The notes below the pieces were generated by a model. The model made no database searches, had not been told where the DNA came from, and worked only from the letters and a program-made list of their open reading frames with translations. This document shows positions 1-9,300 of a stretch of 41,483 nt of DNA, piece by piece (within the stretch, counting starts at the first letter, position 1; the number at the start of each line of letters is the position of its first letter). Source of the DNA: Hymenobacter sp. (GTDB taxonomy: Bacteria > Bacteroidota > Bacteroidia > Cytophagales > Hymenobacteraceae); contig JAQBNT010000243.1 in assembly GCA_028288445.1 (NCBI GenBank), positions 1 to 41,483 on the forward strand, given 5' to 3'. Position numbers and translations under genes: made by a program.

Positions 1-1736
1 AAAGTTGTGGCACTGCTTATAACATCGTTGAATGTAAGTACTTTGACCTTCTCTTCGGGGTTGTATTGTGTTGCTACGTTTGATTTGCCTCCAATGACAA
101 TAATATCAATTGCTGCTCCTTGAAGAAACGGTGCAATTTCTTGCCTATAATCAGCTGCTTGAGCTATATCGGTCCTTGCTATTGCGTGCGAAGGTCTCTT
201 GAACTCAATTAATAAATAATGGCCAAGAACATTTTGTGTTAGAAGCAGGTCAGGCCTGTTTTGAGCGTTTGCTCCAGTATATTGTTTTTTGCCAGTGATT
301 TTCTGGACGACAGTTGCTAAAGTCTGGTTTGAGGACATTATAGAATATTCCGGCCCGAGTATCCATAAGTTTTTTTCTATAGCCTTATGGATTGTCTTTT
401 CCTCCGTAGCAGGATTATTAACAAGCTCTTGTAGTTTTAATAGGTATTGAAGACGAAACGTAGCTTGCTTTGATATCATAGCTAATTCTACTAAACCGAA
501 AGCATCTAATGCTTCTGCAAAAGTTGCTACGTCAGAATGCTGAGCTTCATCTAGCCTTCGAATTACTTCCCAATACTCGTCCTTTTCAATAGTGTCAAGC
601 ACCACACTTATGAGCGCGTGTATTTTGGTCTCGGGTAGTGTATAAAAAGTGGTCAAAACCTTGTCTAAAGCCTTACGGGCGTAATCTCGCTTATGCTCGG
701 GAAGTTTTTGAAGTTCATTATTGATTTGCTTCTGCAACCTTGCCTTGGCTAAGTTGATTTCATTTCTAAAAACGTCGCGTAAGGCTGCTTCAATCTTGGA
801 CAGAACATAAGCTTCCAAGATTTCAGCAGGTTTGCTGTTTTCAATCATTGCTCCCCAATCGGCTGTCACGTAATCAAGTAACTCATTCGCTTCAATCTCG
901 CCGTATAAGCGTTTGAGTAGTTTTATTGGGATTTCACCTCCTGATAAACTTTCGAGTCCAAAGAAGCTAGGCTTTCCAACTGTCTTTCCGCTCACTCTGA
1001 TGGATATTCCAGGCTGACGTAACTGATGGCTTGTCTCGGCGATTACAAAACGAAGATTAATTTTCCCTAAGCCGTCCAGATTATCGGCATACGTGAATGG
1101 TTTACCTTTCACATCGGAAACATCGAGCTTTTCTCCGTTGACATAAATCGTGAATTGGTCCTGACGACCATATTCCATAATGAGAACAAGTTTAAGCCTC
1201 TCAGGGCTTGGGAAAATTAGATTTTGATTAATGTTATGAATAGTAATAATAGTGCCATGAGCCTGCGCTTCGCAAGGTTCTTCGGTCACGGGTAAATCTA
1301 TATCTTCAATATCATACTTTGCTTTAGCTAAGGCTTCTTTCTCAATAGTTACGGTTGTCTTTTTACCTCTTGCTTGCGTTTCTAAACGCATTACACTGCC
1401 TACAAATAGGCCTGCAAACTTTCCAATTCCTTTCCTGCCCTTTACAGGTCTCCCATTTTGTGTTGCGTCACCCTGCCTGTCTCGGCGGTTTCTCGCAATT
1501 ATCAAGTATTCACCACGTACTTCTTCTGGTGTCATGCCACTGCCATCATCTTTAAAACGAATGACGGTTTCGGAAATATCAGATGATATAACGGATGGCA
1601 AAGTAATCCATACGTTTTTGGCGTCCGCATCCCAAGCATTATCAACTAGTTCACGAAGGGCGTATTCAGATGAGCGATAATTCTCGCCTAAAAGAGCAGC
1701 AAGCTTGGGATGAACTTTGAAGGTGGTTTTATTCAC
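1..1736 (-). CDS. GHKL ATPase fused to a Shedu-like PD-(D/E)XK nuclease (3' end off the left edge)
   Basis: I translated this minus-strand frame by hand. It opens at a GTG at 1736; an in-frame TAG lies eight codons upstream and no ATG lies between, so GTG is the likely start. At least 578 residues are present before the window ends. The N-terminal third has the three GHKL nucleotide-binding boxes: E29..N33 (ELVDNAWDADA), DDGSGM at 63-68 and the glycine-rich GRKGIGKFA at 100-108, as in Hsp90, MutL and MORC proteins. The C-terminal part has a helical segment at 445-461 (TIHKAIEKNLWILG) and then D496, E511 and K513 in RPDLLL...LLIEFKRP, a PD-(D/E)XK core resembling the Shedu/DUF4263 anti-phage nuclease. 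The DNA is clearly more AT-rich than its neighbours, which suggests transfer. A role as an ATP-gated defence nuclease is inference. The gene lies 60 bp downstream of the mannosidase stop. Confidence 0.8.
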   Translation of the reverse strand, partial: MNKTTFKVHPKLAALLGENYRSSEYALRELVDNAWDADAKNVWITLPSVISSDISETVIRFKDDGSGMTPEEVRGEYLIIARNRRDRQGDATQNGRPVKGRKGIGKFAGLFVGSVMRLETQARGKKTTVTIEKEALAKAKYDIEDIDLPVTEEPCEAQAHGTIITIHNINQNLIFPSPERLKLVLIMEYGRQDQFTIYVNGEKLDVSDVKGKPFTYADNLDGLGKINLRFVIAETSHQLRQPGISIRVSGKTVGKPSFFGLESLSGGEIPIKLLKRLYGEIEANELLDYVTADWGAMIENSKPAEILEAYVLSKIEAALRDVFRNEINLAKARLQKQINNELQKLPEHKRDYARKALDKVLTTFYTLPETKIHALISVVLDTIEKDEYWEVIRRLDEAQHSDVATFAEALDAFGLVELAMISKQATFRLQYLLKLQELVNNPATEEKTIHKAIEKNLWILGPEYSIMSSNQTLATVVQKITGKKQYTGANAQNRPDLLLTQNVLGHYLLIEFKRPSHAIARTDIAQAADYRQEIAPFLQGAAIDIIVIGGKSNVATQYNPEEKVKVLTFNDVISSATT

Positions 1737-1775
1737 TGGTATAGGCGAGTAGAAAATCTAGTTATGAGTGCTTTA

Positions 1776-1789
1776 TGCACTTTCGTGCA
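1776..1789. repeat. small hairpin between mannosidase and ATPase genes
   Basis: The arms TGCAC and GTGCA flank a four-base loop in the 60-bp gap between the GH92 stop codon and the GTG start of the ATPase gene. It could be a weak attenuator or terminator, but it has no long T-run, so its function is uncertain. Confidence 0.3.
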
Positions 1790-1796
1790 ATGTAAG

Positions 1797-4109
1797 CTAC
1801 TTTCTACTGTCTGCCGGTTTTGCTCCCATCACAAACACCAACGTGCCGCCCTTGGCCACTTCCTGCTGCGCCAGAAACGGCTGCGTGAGCTTTTGCCCGT
1901 TGAGGGTGACTTGCTGCACGTAGACGTTTTTGGCGCTTTGGTTTTTGACCTGGATGGTAAATTGCTGGCCGTTTTCGAGGTGCAGTACGGCGCCGTGCAC
2001 GAGGGGGCTGCCGAGGGCGTACGGGCCCGAACCGGGGGCGACGGGGTAGAAGCCGAGGGCCGAGAAGAGGTACCAGGCGCTCATCTGGCCGCAGTCGTCG
2101 TTGCCGCCGAGGCCGTCGGGGGTGGGGTGGTACTGGCGGGCGAGGATGTTGCGGACCTGGGCCTGGGTGCGCCAGGGCTGGTCGGTGTAGTTGTAGAGGT
2201 AGGCGGCGTGGTGGGCGGGCTCGTTGCCGTGCACGTAGCCCCCGATGATGCCCTCGCGGGTGATGTCCTCGGTTTCGGCGAAGAACGAATCGGGCAGGTG
2301 CATGGTGAAGAGCGAATCGAGGTGGGGCACGAAGCGGCGGAGCCCGCCCATGCGGGCAATGAGGCCGGCGGGGTCGTGGGGTACGGCGAGGGTGTAGTTC
2401 CAGGCGTTGCCCTCGATGAAGCCCTGGCCGTTGGTGCTCAGCACGTCGAACTTGGGGCGGAAGCTGCCGTCGGCCAGGCGCGGGCGCATGGCGTTGACAC
2501 GCGGGTCGAACACGTTTTGCCAGTTGGTGGCGCGCTTGCTGAACTCCTGGTAGAGGTCGGCGTGGCCGAGCTTCTGGGCGAGCTGGGCGATGCACCAGTC
2601 GTCGTAGGCAAACTCCAGGGTGGTGGAAACGGAGGTGCCGCTGCGCTCGTTGGGCACGTAGCCGCGGTCGATGTAGTCGGCTAGGCCGTCGTACCAGCGG
2701 TGGCGGGCGGTGGCCACGCAGGCGGCCAGGGCGCGCTCGGCCTGGGCGGGCGGCACCGCGCCGTTGAGCACGGCATCGGCCACCACGGAGGTGCTGTGGT
2801 AGCCGCTCATGCACCAGTTTTCGTTGGCGTGGTGGCTCCAGACGGGCAGCATGTGCTCGGCGCTCTGGTCGTAGTGGGCCAGCATGGACTGCACCATGTC
2901 GGCGTTGCGGCTCGGCTGGATGAGGTTGAAGAGCGGGTGCAGGGCCCGGAAGGTGTCCCAGAGCGAGAAGGTGGTGTAGTTGGTGAAGCCCTCGGCGCGG
3001 TGGGTTTGCTGGTCGAGGCCGCGGTACTGGCCGTCGGCGTCCTGGTACACGGTGGGGCTGAGGCAGGCGTGGTAGAGGGCCGTGTAGAAGTTTTCCTTGT
3101 CGGCCTGGTTGGGCGTCTGGATGGTGATGCGGGCTAGCTCCTTCTGCCAGAGCTGCTGGCCGGCGCGGCGGGTCTGGTCAAAGTTCCAGCCGGGCAGCTC
3201 GGCGCGCATGTTGGCCAGCGCCCCGGCCACGCTCACGGGCGAGAGCGCAAATTTGACCTTGATTTTCTCGCCCGCCACGGTACTGAAGTCGAAGTAGAGG
3301 CGCAGCTGGCGGCCGGCCTGCTCGGGCCAGCCTTGTGTTTGGTCGAAGTGGCCCCAGAAGCCGCGGTAGGCTTCTTTGGGGTCGTACTTGCGGGCACCGT
3401 AGCTTTTGAAGGGCTTCGAGAACTGCATGGCGAAGTACTCGCTGCGGGTGCGGCCCCAGCCGGTGGTTTGGCGGTAGCCGGTCACGAGCGAGTCGTTTTC
3501 GATGCGCACGTAGCTCCACACGTTCTTATCAGGGTAGTTGTAGATGCCGGCCATCATATCCAGGATGATGTGCGCCGGCTCGGTGCCCGGAAACGTGTAC
3601 TGGTGGAAGCCCACGCGGGTGGTGGCCGTGAGCTCGGCGAGGATGTTGTGGTCGTCGAGCTTCACCTTGTAGTAGGCCGGCTCGGCCACCTCGTTCTGGT
3701 GCGAGAAGGCGGAACGGTAGCCGCTCTGGGGCCGGTCGGCGGTGCCGGGGTTGAGCTGGAGCGGGCCGGTGGTGGGCATGAGCAGGAAGTCGCCCAAATC
3801 GGAGTGCCCCGTGCCGCTGAAGTGCGTGTGGCTGAAGCCGACGATGGTTTTATCGTCGTAGTTGTAGCCCGCGCAGTACTTGTAGATGTCGGGGTTGTAC
3901 TTGCCGTTCTGCTCGTAGCTCAGCGTGTCGGTATCGGGGGAGAGCTGCACCATGCCGAAGGGCACGGTGGCGCCGGGGTAGGTGTGGCCCATCTTCTGCG
4001 TGCCCACCATGGGGTGCGCGTACTGGACGAGGTTTTCGGGGGATGTGGGGGCTTTTTGGGCGAGGGCGGCAGATGCGGCGAGGAGCAGCACGGGCAGGAG
4101 TTTTCTCAT
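1797..4109 (-). CDS. GH92 family alpha-mannosidase, secreted
   Basis: This protein of 770 residues matches the usual length of glycoside hydrolase family 92, Ca-dependent inverting exo-alpha-mannosidases that trim mannose from glycoproteins or yeast mannan. The ATG at 4109 is chosen because it gives a clean signal peptide (MRKLLPVLLLAASAALAQ); the frame extends upstream but that part overlaps the divergent HNH gene. Family hallmarks are GTQKMGHTYPGATVPFGM at 36-53, SHTHFSGTGHSDLGD at 93-107, FSLWDTFRALHPL at 381-393, EGNAWNY at 566-572 with E566 as the likely general acid, and GNDDCGQMSAW at 669-679 holding the likely base aspartates. The signal peptide predicts export to the periplasm or surface. 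No SusCD pair lies beside it, so it is not in a classical polysaccharide utilisation locus here. Confidence 0.93.
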   Translation of the reverse strand: MRKLLPVLLLAASAALAQKAPTSPENLVQYAHPMVGTQKMGHTYPGATVPFGMVQLSPDTDTLSYEQNGKYNPDIYKYCAGYNYDDKTIVGFSHTHFSGTGHSDLGDFLLMPTTGPLQLNPGTADRPQSGYRSAFSHQNEVAEPAYYKVKLDDHNILAELTATTRVGFHQYTFPGTEPAHIILDMMAGIYNYPDKNVWSYVRIENDSLVTGYRQTTGWGRTRSEYFAMQFSKPFKSYGARKYDPKEAYRGFWGHFDQTQGWPEQAGRQLRLYFDFSTVAGEKIKVKFALSPVSVAGALANMRAELPGWNFDQTRRAGQQLWQKELARITIQTPNQADKENFYTALYHACLSPTVYQDADGQYRGLDQQTHRAEGFTNYTTFSLWDTFRALHPLFNLIQPSRNADMVQSMLAHYDQSAEHMLPVWSHHANENWCMSGYHSTSVVADAVLNGAVPPAQAERALAACVATARHRWYDGLADYIDRGYVPNERSGTSVSTTLEFAYDDWCIAQLAQKLGHADLYQEFSKRATNWQNVFDPRVNAMRPRLADGSFRPKFDVLSTNGQGFIEGNAWNYTLAVPHDPAGLIARMGGLRRFVPHLDSLFTMHLPDSFFAETEDITREGIIGGYVHGNEPAHHAAYLYNYTDQPWRTQAQVRNILARQYHPTPDGLGGNDDCGQMSAWYLFSALGFYPVAPGSGPYALGSPLVHGAVLHLENGQQFTIQVKNQSAKNVYVQQVTLNGQKLTQPFLAQQEVAKGGTLVFVMGAKPADSRK

Positions 4110-4155
4110 TGCGGCGGGGCAGGAAATGAGCCGGCAATATCCAGTAATTTGAGGC

Positions 4156-4665
4156 ATGAATAATTGCCTGCACTGCGGCGCTGCCACGGCGAATGCGAAG
4201 TACTGCTCCCGGTCCTGCGCCAACCGGGTCAACGGAAGCCTCTTTCCCAGCCGCAAGCGTATTGCCCGTAGCTGCAAGCATTGCGGCACAGAACTGCTAA
4301 CCCGGCGCAGCACTTGCGACAGCTGTAACCCCAGTCTTGTGGACTGGCAAAAGGTGCCGTTGCAAAAGCTTAGAGCAAAAGCGCTGCAACAGTACGCGGC
4401 TCAGATTCGCAGCTTGGCTCGGGCCGCTTATCGCAAATCGAGCCGGCCGAAAGCGTGCGCGGTTTGTGGGTATGATGCGCATTACGAAGTATGCCACATT
4501 AAACCCATCAACGAGTTTCTGCCTACTGACTTTGTAGCCAACGTGAATAAACTGAATAACCTCGTGGCGCTGTGTCCCAATCATCATTGGGAATTCGACC
4601 ATGGCCGCTTATCCACTGCCTTTATCAGAGTCGCTACGGAAAATGAAAAAGCGGCAAGTGGATAA
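4156..4665 (+). CDS. HNH endonuclease domain protein with N-terminal zinc ribbons
   Basis: This is a small protein of 169 residues. Its N-terminus has paired cysteines typical of zinc ribbons: CLHC at 4-7, C17/C21, CKHC at 40-43 and C54/C57. A C-terminal HNH module follows, with CAVC at 101-104, CHIKPI at 113-118, an asparagine pair at 134-135, and CPNHHWEFDHG at 140-150. In HNH proteins these residues bind a catalytic metal and a structural zinc, so DNA cleavage is the expected activity. It is transcribed divergently from the mannosidase with only 46 bp between the starts, and ends in a strong terminator just before a tRNA gene. Stand-alone HNH genes of this size occur in mobile and defence contexts, but no partner is apparent here. 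Confidence 0.85.
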   Translation: MNNCLHCGAATANAKYCSRSCANRVNGSLFPSRKRIARSCKHCGTELLTRRSTCDSCNPSLVDWQKVPLQKLRAKALQQYAAQIRSLARAAYRKSSRPKACAVCGYDAHYEVCHIKPINEFLPTDFVANVNKLNNLVALCPNHHWEFDHGRLSTAFIRVATENEKAASG

Positions 4666-4668
4666 GGA

Positions 4669-4701
4669 AAAACCCGCTTTGCACACTGCAAAGCGGGTTT
4701 T
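4669..4701 (+). terminator. intrinsic terminator of the HNH gene
   Basis: Perfect 15-bp arms (AAAACCCGCTTTGCA and its complement) flank a three-base loop and end in a T-run. It starts four bases after the HNH stop codon. The A/T symmetry means it could also stop transcripts from the minus-strand tRNA. Confidence 0.85.
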
Positions 4702-4710
4702 TGCCCTATG

Positions 4711-4782
4711 TAGCCACGACGAGAATCGAACTCATATCAAGCGTTTAGGAAACGCCTATTCTATCCGTTGAACTACGCAGCC
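4711..4782 (-). tRNA. tRNA-Arg (anticodon CCT)
   Basis: I folded 72 nt on the minus strand into a cloverleaf. The acceptor GGCTGCG pairs with CGTGGCT using three G-U pairs. The D stem is GTTC/GAAT with GG in the loop. The anticodon stem is GGCGT/ACGCT with loop TTCCTAA, placing CCT at plus-strand positions 4747-4749. The T stem is ATGAG/CTCGT around TTCGATT. The discriminator is A and CCA is not encoded. CCT reads the rare AGG arginine codon. Several G-U acceptor pairs are slightly unusual but compatible with function. Confidence 0.88.
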
Positions 4783-4814
4783 ATGCTGCAAAGATAAGAA
4801 CAGACGCTACCGAC

Positions 4815-6170
4815 CTACGACTTATACAGCAGCGCGATGCCGAACGACAGCGCCGTGAGAATAATACCCACCAGAAAAATGGTGTAGCTGGTGCGCAGCA
4901 GGCGGTACTTGCGCGTCAGCACCTCGCCGAGGTAGTAGATATCGGTCACCATGTTGGTGTACAGCAGGTCTTTCTGGCGCATCAGCTCGCGCATGCCGTT
5001 CTGGAAGTTGTCGAGCTTGAGCTTAGTGAATTGACCGAAAAACAGTAGGTTGACGCGGCGGTTGGTGGCAATTTCAGGGCTTTTCTTGAGCCAGGCGAAA
5101 CTTGTCACATCGGGCTGGGCCGAGAGGATGGCCGTGGTGACCGACCCCAGGGCCGTGACCAGCAGAATGCTCACCGGAATGGCCAGCACCGGGTTGTTGC
5201 CCATCAGCGGAGCCAGGTTGCCGGCCTTGCCCATCTTGGCCCCCAGATAAGTAATGATGACCGAGATAAGCACCGCGTTGAGCTGAATCATCATGCTGGC
5301 CTTTTTATCGGCCATGTCGCTCAGCTTCATGTGGTTCGAATACATGGTGCGGAACATGGTTTCGATGCCCCGCTTGGGCTCGGCGAAGGTGTCGGACTTT
5401 TCCTTGGTCTTCTTCTTGTCCTTTTTCTCCTTCTTTTTGAGGTGGTCGCGCTGGTCCTCAATGTTCTTTTTCAGCGCCTTCTTGTACCGCTCCTTGCCGG
5501 CTTCGGAAAGGTACTTGTGGGCCAGCATGAAGTTGAGCTGCAGCTCCGTCCACTCCGGCGTGGAGTAGGTTTTGTTGAGCACCAGCTCCCACTCGGTGCG
5601 CAGCAGCTCGGCGCGGGAGCGGTAGTCGTCGCGCGCCAGATTGCTCATGTCGGCATCCGAAAGCAACTTTTGGAGCTCGGTTTCGGGCGGCGAGTCGCGG
5701 TGTGTGGTTTTAATCAGGGCCTGAATCAGCTCGATGCGGGCCTTGGGCAGGCCGTGCTCGGCGAGCCAGGCCCCGGCGCGCTCCATACTGCGGAACTCGT
5801 GGCCGTCGTACACATCAATATAGCCGGCGTCGTGAAACCAGGCGGCCAGCAGCAGGTTTTCGGTGTCGTCGTCGCTGAGCTTGGCGGCGGGGGCTAGGGC
5901 GCGGCACTCCTTCACCACGGCCTCGGTATGGCCGAGGGTGTGGTAGGTGAGCTTGGCCGGCAGCTCTTTGGCAAACAGGTTGGTGATGTAGGCCTGAGCC
6001 TCTTTCGCCAGAGCCGAGGCTTTGGCTTTGGGCGACTTGTCGGCCTCGGCTTCCAGCGGATGCTCGGTGGCGGGGGCCGCCTCAAGTGCGGCCGAAGCCG
6101 GGGTTTCCGCCGATGCAGCCGGTGCGGATGCCGCAGAAGTTTCGACGGATTCGGGGGTAATTTCTTTCAT
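4815..6170 (-). CDS. HD-domain phosphohydrolase fused to a Pycsar-effector-type membrane domain
   Basis: This protein of 451 residues has three parts. Residues 1-55 are an Ala/Glu/Pro-rich tail. Residues about 60-225 form an HD domain with H77/H81 (YHTLGH), the H113-D114 pair in WFHDAGY, and D172/D174 in LSDAD, the metal-binding pattern of cyclic- and oligo-nucleotide hydrolases. A lysine-rich charged linker spans about 229-258. The C-terminus resembles the DUF5706/PycTM family, with three predicted membrane segments near 293-312, 327-350 and 429-448. In Pycsar anti-phage systems the PycTM effector opens the membrane in response to cCMP or cUMP. No nucleotide cyclase gene is visible next to it. 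Whether the HD part degrades a signal and so restrains the membrane part is inference. It is divergent from the phosphoesterase gene. Confidence 0.78.
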   Translation of the reverse strand: MKEITPESVETSAASAPAASAETPASAALEAAPATEHPLEAEADKSPKAKASALAKEAQAYITNLFAKELPAKLTYHTLGHTEAVVKECRALAPAAKLSDDDTENLLLAAWFHDAGYIDVYDGHEFRSMERAGAWLAEHGLPKARIELIQALIKTTHRDSPPETELQKLLSDADMSNLARDDYRSRAELLRTEWELVLNKTYSTPEWTELQLNFMLAHKYLSEAGKERYKKALKKNIEDQRDHLKKKEKKDKKKTKEKSDTFAEPKRGIETMFRTMYSNHMKLSDMADKKASMMIQLNAVLISVIITYLGAKMGKAGNLAPLMGNNPVLAIPVSILLVTALGSVTTAILSAQPDVTSFAWLKKSPEIATNRRVNLLFFGQFTKLKLDNFQNGMRELMRQKDLLYTNMVTDIYYLGEVLTRKYRLLRTSYTIFLVGIILTALSFGIALLYKS

Positions 6171-6380
6171 GATACACGAAGCTACGGCCGGCGCATTGGG
6201 CTGGTCCGCCGGCTTTCAACGCGAAGCGCGGGGCGGAAGTTAAAAACCGGGCCAAACCGCACCGCCGTGCTTTGCGTAACGGGCGCTACAGCGCCGGCCT
6301 ACAGCCGGGCGGGCGCGTTATTTTCGGTATTTGCCCGGGCTCTGCGGCGTGGCCCATTCTTCGCCTCGTAAATTTATTTC

Positions 6381-9300
6381 ATGCTCCTACTTCGCCGCCT
6401 CTCTTTTCTGCTTGCCTGCTGCCTGCCGCTGCTGGTTTCTGCGCAGCCCGCCACTCCTCAGTCATCAAAAGAACCCAAAGAACCGCGGGGAACCCAACGG
6501 GAAGCGCCCGAGCCCGGCGAGTCAGACCAGAACCCGCACGTGAGTCGCCCCAACTACCGCCGGGCCGGCGTGAACTGGCAGAAAAATATTCCGCCCGATT
6601 CCAGCCGCATCCGCTACCGCGTATTTCTGATTGGCGACGTGGGCAACCCCATTCCGAAGGCCAAAGGCGGCGAGCCCAGCCTGAACTACCTGCGCCAGCG
6701 CATTCTGCAGGCCGGCAAAAACAGCACCACCATCTTCCTGGGCGACAACGTGTACAACTTCGGCATGCCGCCGGAGGGGTCATACGACCGCAGATTTGCC
6801 GAGGAGCGCCTCACGGCCCAGCTCGACATCTTCCGGGGCTATACGGGCGAGAAATACATGACGCCCGGCAACCACGACTGGATTCAGGGCGCGGCCGGCG
6901 GGCTGGAACAGGTGAACCGCGAGCAGGCGTTTGTGGAGCAGTACATGCGCAAGGACTCGACGGCCTTTGCTTACACCGGCGACTTTTTCCTGCCCCGCGA
7001 CGGCTGCCCCGGCCCGTTTGAGGTGCGGGTGCAGGACGACCTGGTGCTCATCGCCCTGAACTCGCAGTGGTTTCTGACCCCGACCACCAACCGTCCTTTC
7101 GGCCTCAACGGGGCCTGCGGAGCCGATAATAACGACGATGTTTTCGCGGCGCTGGAGGAAATTATTGCCCGCAACAAGGACAAGCACATCATGGTGTTTG
7201 CCCACCACCCGCTGTTCAGCGACGGCATTCACGGCGGCTATTTCACGCTGGCCGACCATATTTTTCCGCTTAGCATCGTGCTGAAGTATGCGTTTATTCC
7301 GCTGCCCGTCATTGGCTCGATTTATCCGTTTGCGCGCAAGTACGGCGGCATCAGCCAGGACATTCCGCACCCGCTGTACCAGGCGTACCGCAAGGGTTTG
7401 CTCGATATTTTCGCCAAATACCCCAATGTGGTGTACGCCGCCGGGCACGAGCACAACCTGCAGTATTACACCGAAGGCAGCACGCACTTCATCACCAGTG
7501 GTTCGGGCTGCAAAACCCAGCACGTGAAGCCCGGCGATGGCGGCGGGGCCTTGTTTTCGGATAAGGAAAAAGGCTTTGCCGTGGTGAACTACTACGACGA
7601 CGGCCAGGTGTGGACGGAGTACTTCATCCCGGAAGGCAACGGCCAGACGGCCCGTCGCGTGTTCCGCACGCCGATGTACGCCAAAACCACCGGCACCATT
7701 GCCACCACGCCCGCCCAGCCCATCTCCGAAACGGCCCTGACCACCACCAACGGCCAGCCCGGTGGCAAGAAGCTGCCCCAGACCGAGGACGCCATTAAGG
7801 AGAAGAAAAAGGATAAGGAAAAAAAGAAGGAAAAAGAGGCCGAAGCCATTGCCAAAGCCCCAATTCCAATGAAGCGCCCCGATTTTCGCGACAGCTCCGT
7901 AACAGTAGCTGTTAATCCGAACTACGACAAGCACGGCGGCTTTCATAACTGGCTGCTGGGCGACCACTACCGCAAGGAGTGGGCCACGCCCGTGAAATTC
8001 CGCACCCTGGACATCGCCAATGATAAGGGCGGCCTGATGCCTTACAAAACCGGCGGTGGCAAGCAAACTGCTTCGCTGAAAGTGCGCAACGAGGCCGGCT
8101 ATAACTTCACCCTGCGCGGCATCGACAAAGACCCCGCCGCCGTGCTGCCCGAGCAGTTGCGCACTGGCCTGGCCAAAGCCGTGCTGCAGGACCAGATTTC
8201 GGCCCAGCACCCCTACGCCTCGTTTGTGCTCCCGCCGCTGGGCACGGCGGCCGGCATTCTGCACACCAACCCGGTGCCCGTTTACATTCCGCAGGACCCC
8301 TTGCTGGGGCAGTACTACGCGCAGTTTGCCAACCTGCCGGCCGCGCTTGAGGAAGATGCCAAAGACAGCCAGGACAACGTGGAAAGCCTTGGTTTCGCCA
8401 AAAACCTGGTGGGCACCGAGAAAATGCTGAGCCGCCTGCTCGACGATAACGACAACCAGGTAAACCAGAAAGCCTTCGCCCGCTCGCGCCTCTTCGATAT
8501 GTGGATTGGCGACTGGGACCGGCACGAGGACCAGTGGCGCTGGAGCGAGAAAAAGGACAAGGAGGGCGACCGCACTTTCACGGCCGTGCCCGAGGACCGC
8601 GACATTGCCTTCTTCAAGGGCGATGGCGTGCTGCCCTACCTGATTTCGCGCAAGTTCGCCATCCGCAACTTCCAGAACTTCGGCTACGACTACGCCGACT
8701 TCCGGGGCTTGAACCAGACCGGCATGAGCAACGACCGGGTGTTCATGAGCGCCGTGACCAAGCAGGACTGGATTAAGGAAGCCGACTACATGAAAACCCA
8801 CCTCACCGATGAGGTGATTGAGAAGGCTTTCCGCGATAAGTGGCCCAAAGAGATTTACGACCTGCACGGCAAGGAAATCATCGCCAAGCTGAAAAGCCGC
8901 CGCGACCTGCTGCCCAAGCTGGCCGGCGATTACGCCGACGTGCTGGCCGAAATAGTGGAAGTGCGCGGCTCGAAAAAGAACGAGAAATTTACCGTGGAGC
9001 GCCTGAATAATCGCAAAACCCACGTGGTGATGCAGAAGATTAACAAGGACGGCAAGCTGACCAAAATCCTCTACGACCGTACGTTTGATGATAACGTGAC
9101 CGACGAGGTGCGGCTCTACGGCATCAGCGGCCAGGACGTGTACGACGTGAAAGGCGACGTGAACCGCGGCGTGAAGCTGCGCATCATTGCCGGCACGGGC
9201 CGCGACTCCATCACCACCCGCGACCACGTGGGCGGCCTGCTTCACAAAACCCAGGTGTACGACGCCGACACCGGCAACGTCATCAACGCCAGTTCCGAAG

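Noticed and set aside
4110..4313. Upstream extension of the mannosidase to a start at 4313
   Set aside because: It would overlap the divergent HNH gene and bury the clean signal peptide that begins at 4109.
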